From JADJPL01 sp041183125 (GTDB taxonomy: Bacteria > Bacteroidota > Bacteroidia > Chitinophagales > Saprospiraceae), in contig JBEGMH010000049.1 in the NCBI GenBank assembly GCA_041183125.1, forward strand, positions 1 to 5,177: a stretch of DNA of 5,177 nt, read 5' to 3'. The stretch's first letter is position 1. Each line of letters starts with the position of its first letter. The notes below the pieces were generated by a model. The model saw only the letters and a program-made list of their open reading frames with translations. It was not told the DNA's origin and searched no databases. Both the position numbers and the translations under genes were made by a program. Below are positions 4,010-5,177 of the stretch, in pieces.

Positions 4010-5177
4010 ATGACGTTTGAATCGCTGAACCTGATTCCCGAAATCCTCAAAACACTGCACGAATCAGGCTACACTTCCCCAACCCCCATCCAGCAACAAG
4101 CTATCCCCAAAGTGTTGGCCGGGAAAGACCTCCTGGCTTGTGCCCAAACCGGCACGGGCAAAACAGCGGCCTTCGCTACCCCCATCCTGCAGATCCTGCG
4201 CGGAAAGCCCCGCCCCAATAACCGGCGCAGCGGTATCCGCGCCCTCATCCTGACCCCCACCCGCGAGCTGGCCATTCAGATAGACGAGAGCATCGCTACT
4301 TACGGACGCCTGACGGGCATCCGCTCGCTGGTGATTTTCGGCGGAGTGTCCCAGCACGCCCAGGTCAACGCCCTCCAATCCGGTACGGATATTTTAGTGG
4401 CGACCCCGGGCCGGCTGCTCGATTTGATCCAGCAGGGCTTCATCCGCTTGGACACGATCGAGATTTTTGTACTCGATGAAGCGGACCGCATGCTCGACAT
4501 GGGCTTCATCCACGATGTGCGCAAGGTGCTGAAACACCTCCCCGACAAGCGGCAGTCGCTGTTTTTTTCGGCTACCATGCCCCCCGAAATCGTGCAATTA
4601 GCGGGCAATATCCTCCGCGACCCGGAGCGCGTAGCCGTTACGCCGCCCTCTTCGACCGCCGAGCGCATCAACCAGTCGCTCTACTATGTGCCTAAAAACC
4701 AGAAAAAGGCCCTGCTGATCCACCTGCTGTTCGAAATGGATATCCCGTCCGCCCTCGTATTCACCCGCACTAAACACGGGGCCGACCGCCTGGTCAAAGA
4801 TCTGCACCGGGCCGGTATCGGAGCGGAAGCGATCCACGGCAATAAATCGCAGAATGCCCGGCAGCGCGCCCTGAACAATTTCAAGACGCGCCAGACCCGC
4901 ATCCTGGTCGCCACGGATATCGCCGCCCGGGGCATTGATGTAGAAGAACTGTCGCACGTCATCAACTACGAAATCCCGAATATCCCGGAGACCTACGTAC
5001 ACCGCATCGGGCGCACCGGCCGGGCAGGCAACGAGGGGGTGGCGGTTTCTTTCTGCGATGAGGAAGAACGCCCCTACATCCGCGATATCCACAAGCTCAT
5101 CGCCCGGACGATACCGGTCGTGGCCGAACACCCTTTTTTGAACGATAGCCCCGTAGCGGAAACACCCGCTCCTACGC
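4010..5177 (+). CDS. rhlE: RhlE-type DEAD-box ATP-dependent RNA helicase (3' partial)
   Basis: The frame is open from here to the window end, giving 389 residues with a complete helicase core. Domain 1 shows F3 and the Q motif GYTSPTPIQ (20-28), Walker A AQTGTGKT (45-52), PTREL (83-87), GG (111-112), TPGR (132-135), DEAD (156-159) and SAT (187-189). Domain 2 shows LVFTRTKHGAD (249-259), HGNKSQNARQRAL (276-288), ATDIAARGIDV (301-311) and HRIGRTGR (331-338). The HGNKSQ block and the ending TIPVVAEHPF are characteristic of RhlE, which remodels structured RNA in ribosome assembly and mRNA decay. The ATG at 4010 yields MTFESLNL, the typical start of Bacteroidota homologues. An in-frame ATG at 4001, directly after the stop TAA at 3998-4000, would add three residues and cannot be excluded. 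The C-terminal tail, usually basic and variable, is cut off. The close spacing to the YpdA-family gene suggests one transcript. Confidence 0.95.
   Translation, partial: MTFESLNLIPEILKTLHESGYTSPTPIQQQAIPKVLAGKDLLACAQTGTGKTAAFATPILQILRGKPRPNNRRSGIRALILTPTRELAIQIDESIATYGRLTGIRSLVIFGGVSQHAQVNALQSGTDILVATPGRLLDLIQQGFIRLDTIEIFVLDEADRMLDMGFIHDVRKVLKHLPDKRQSLFFSATMPPEIVQLAGNILRDPERVAVTPPSSTAERINQSLYYVPKNQKKALLIHLLFEMDIPSALVFTRTKHGADRLVKDLHRAGIGAEAIHGNKSQNARQRALNNFKTRQTRILVATDIAARGIDVEELSHVINYEIPNIPETYVHRIGRTGRAGNEGVAVSFCDEEERPYIRDIHKLIARTIPVVAEHPFLNDSPVAETPAPT

Noticed and set aside
4064..5131. Several minus-strand frames of 67-177 residues
   Set aside because: They lie entirely opposite the RhlE helicase frame, which has all its motifs in order. 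They arise from its GC-rich codon use.

Overview
This window looks like a chromosomal segment of a Bacteroidota bacterium with fairly GC-rich genes; a Saprospiria or Lewinella-like lineage is possible. The evidence is indirect: protein sequences resemble Bacteroidota versions of each family, no gene has a strong Shine-Dalgarno sequence, and a TAnnTTTG-type promoter element lies upstream of the ypdA-like gene. I cannot name a genus.

Layout. (1) Positions 1-1361, plus strand: a vanadium-dependent haloperoxidase/PAP2-superfamily protein. Its first few codons lie outside the window, and it is probably an exported lipoprotein. (2) Positions 1362-1920: a long, visibly AT-richer gap between converging genes. 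It has no convincing protein gene but several foldable elements: a hairpin with a U-rich tail just after the haloperoxidase, a hairpin at 1647-1672, a strong plus-strand terminator at 1699-1734, and a 165-bp segment bounded by a perfect 15-bp inverted repeat (1734-1898). (3) Positions 1921-2901, minus strand: a short-chain polyprenyl diphosphate synthase with both aspartate-rich motifs, probably a GGPP-type enzyme. (4) Positions 2902-3001: a compact divergent promoter region. (5) Positions 3002-3982, plus strand: a YpdA-family FAD/NADPH oxidoreductase (putative bacillithiol disulfide reductase). Serine occupies the position of the proposed catalytic cysteine. (6) From 4010 (or 4001) to beyond the window end, plus strand: a RhlE-type DEAD-box RNA helicase whose complete helicase core is present.

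The ypdA-like gene and the helicase are in tandem with a gap of 18-27 bp and are probably co-transcribed. Otherwise the genes belong to unrelated processes: halide or phosphate chemistry in the envelope, isoprenoid synthesis, thiol redox balance and RNA remodelling. I see no defence system, phage, CRISPR array or complete insertion sequence. The least explained part is the convergent intergenic region, which could hold one or two structured RNAs or a small non-autonomous (MITE-like) element. The other point worth following is the cysteine-less YpdA.
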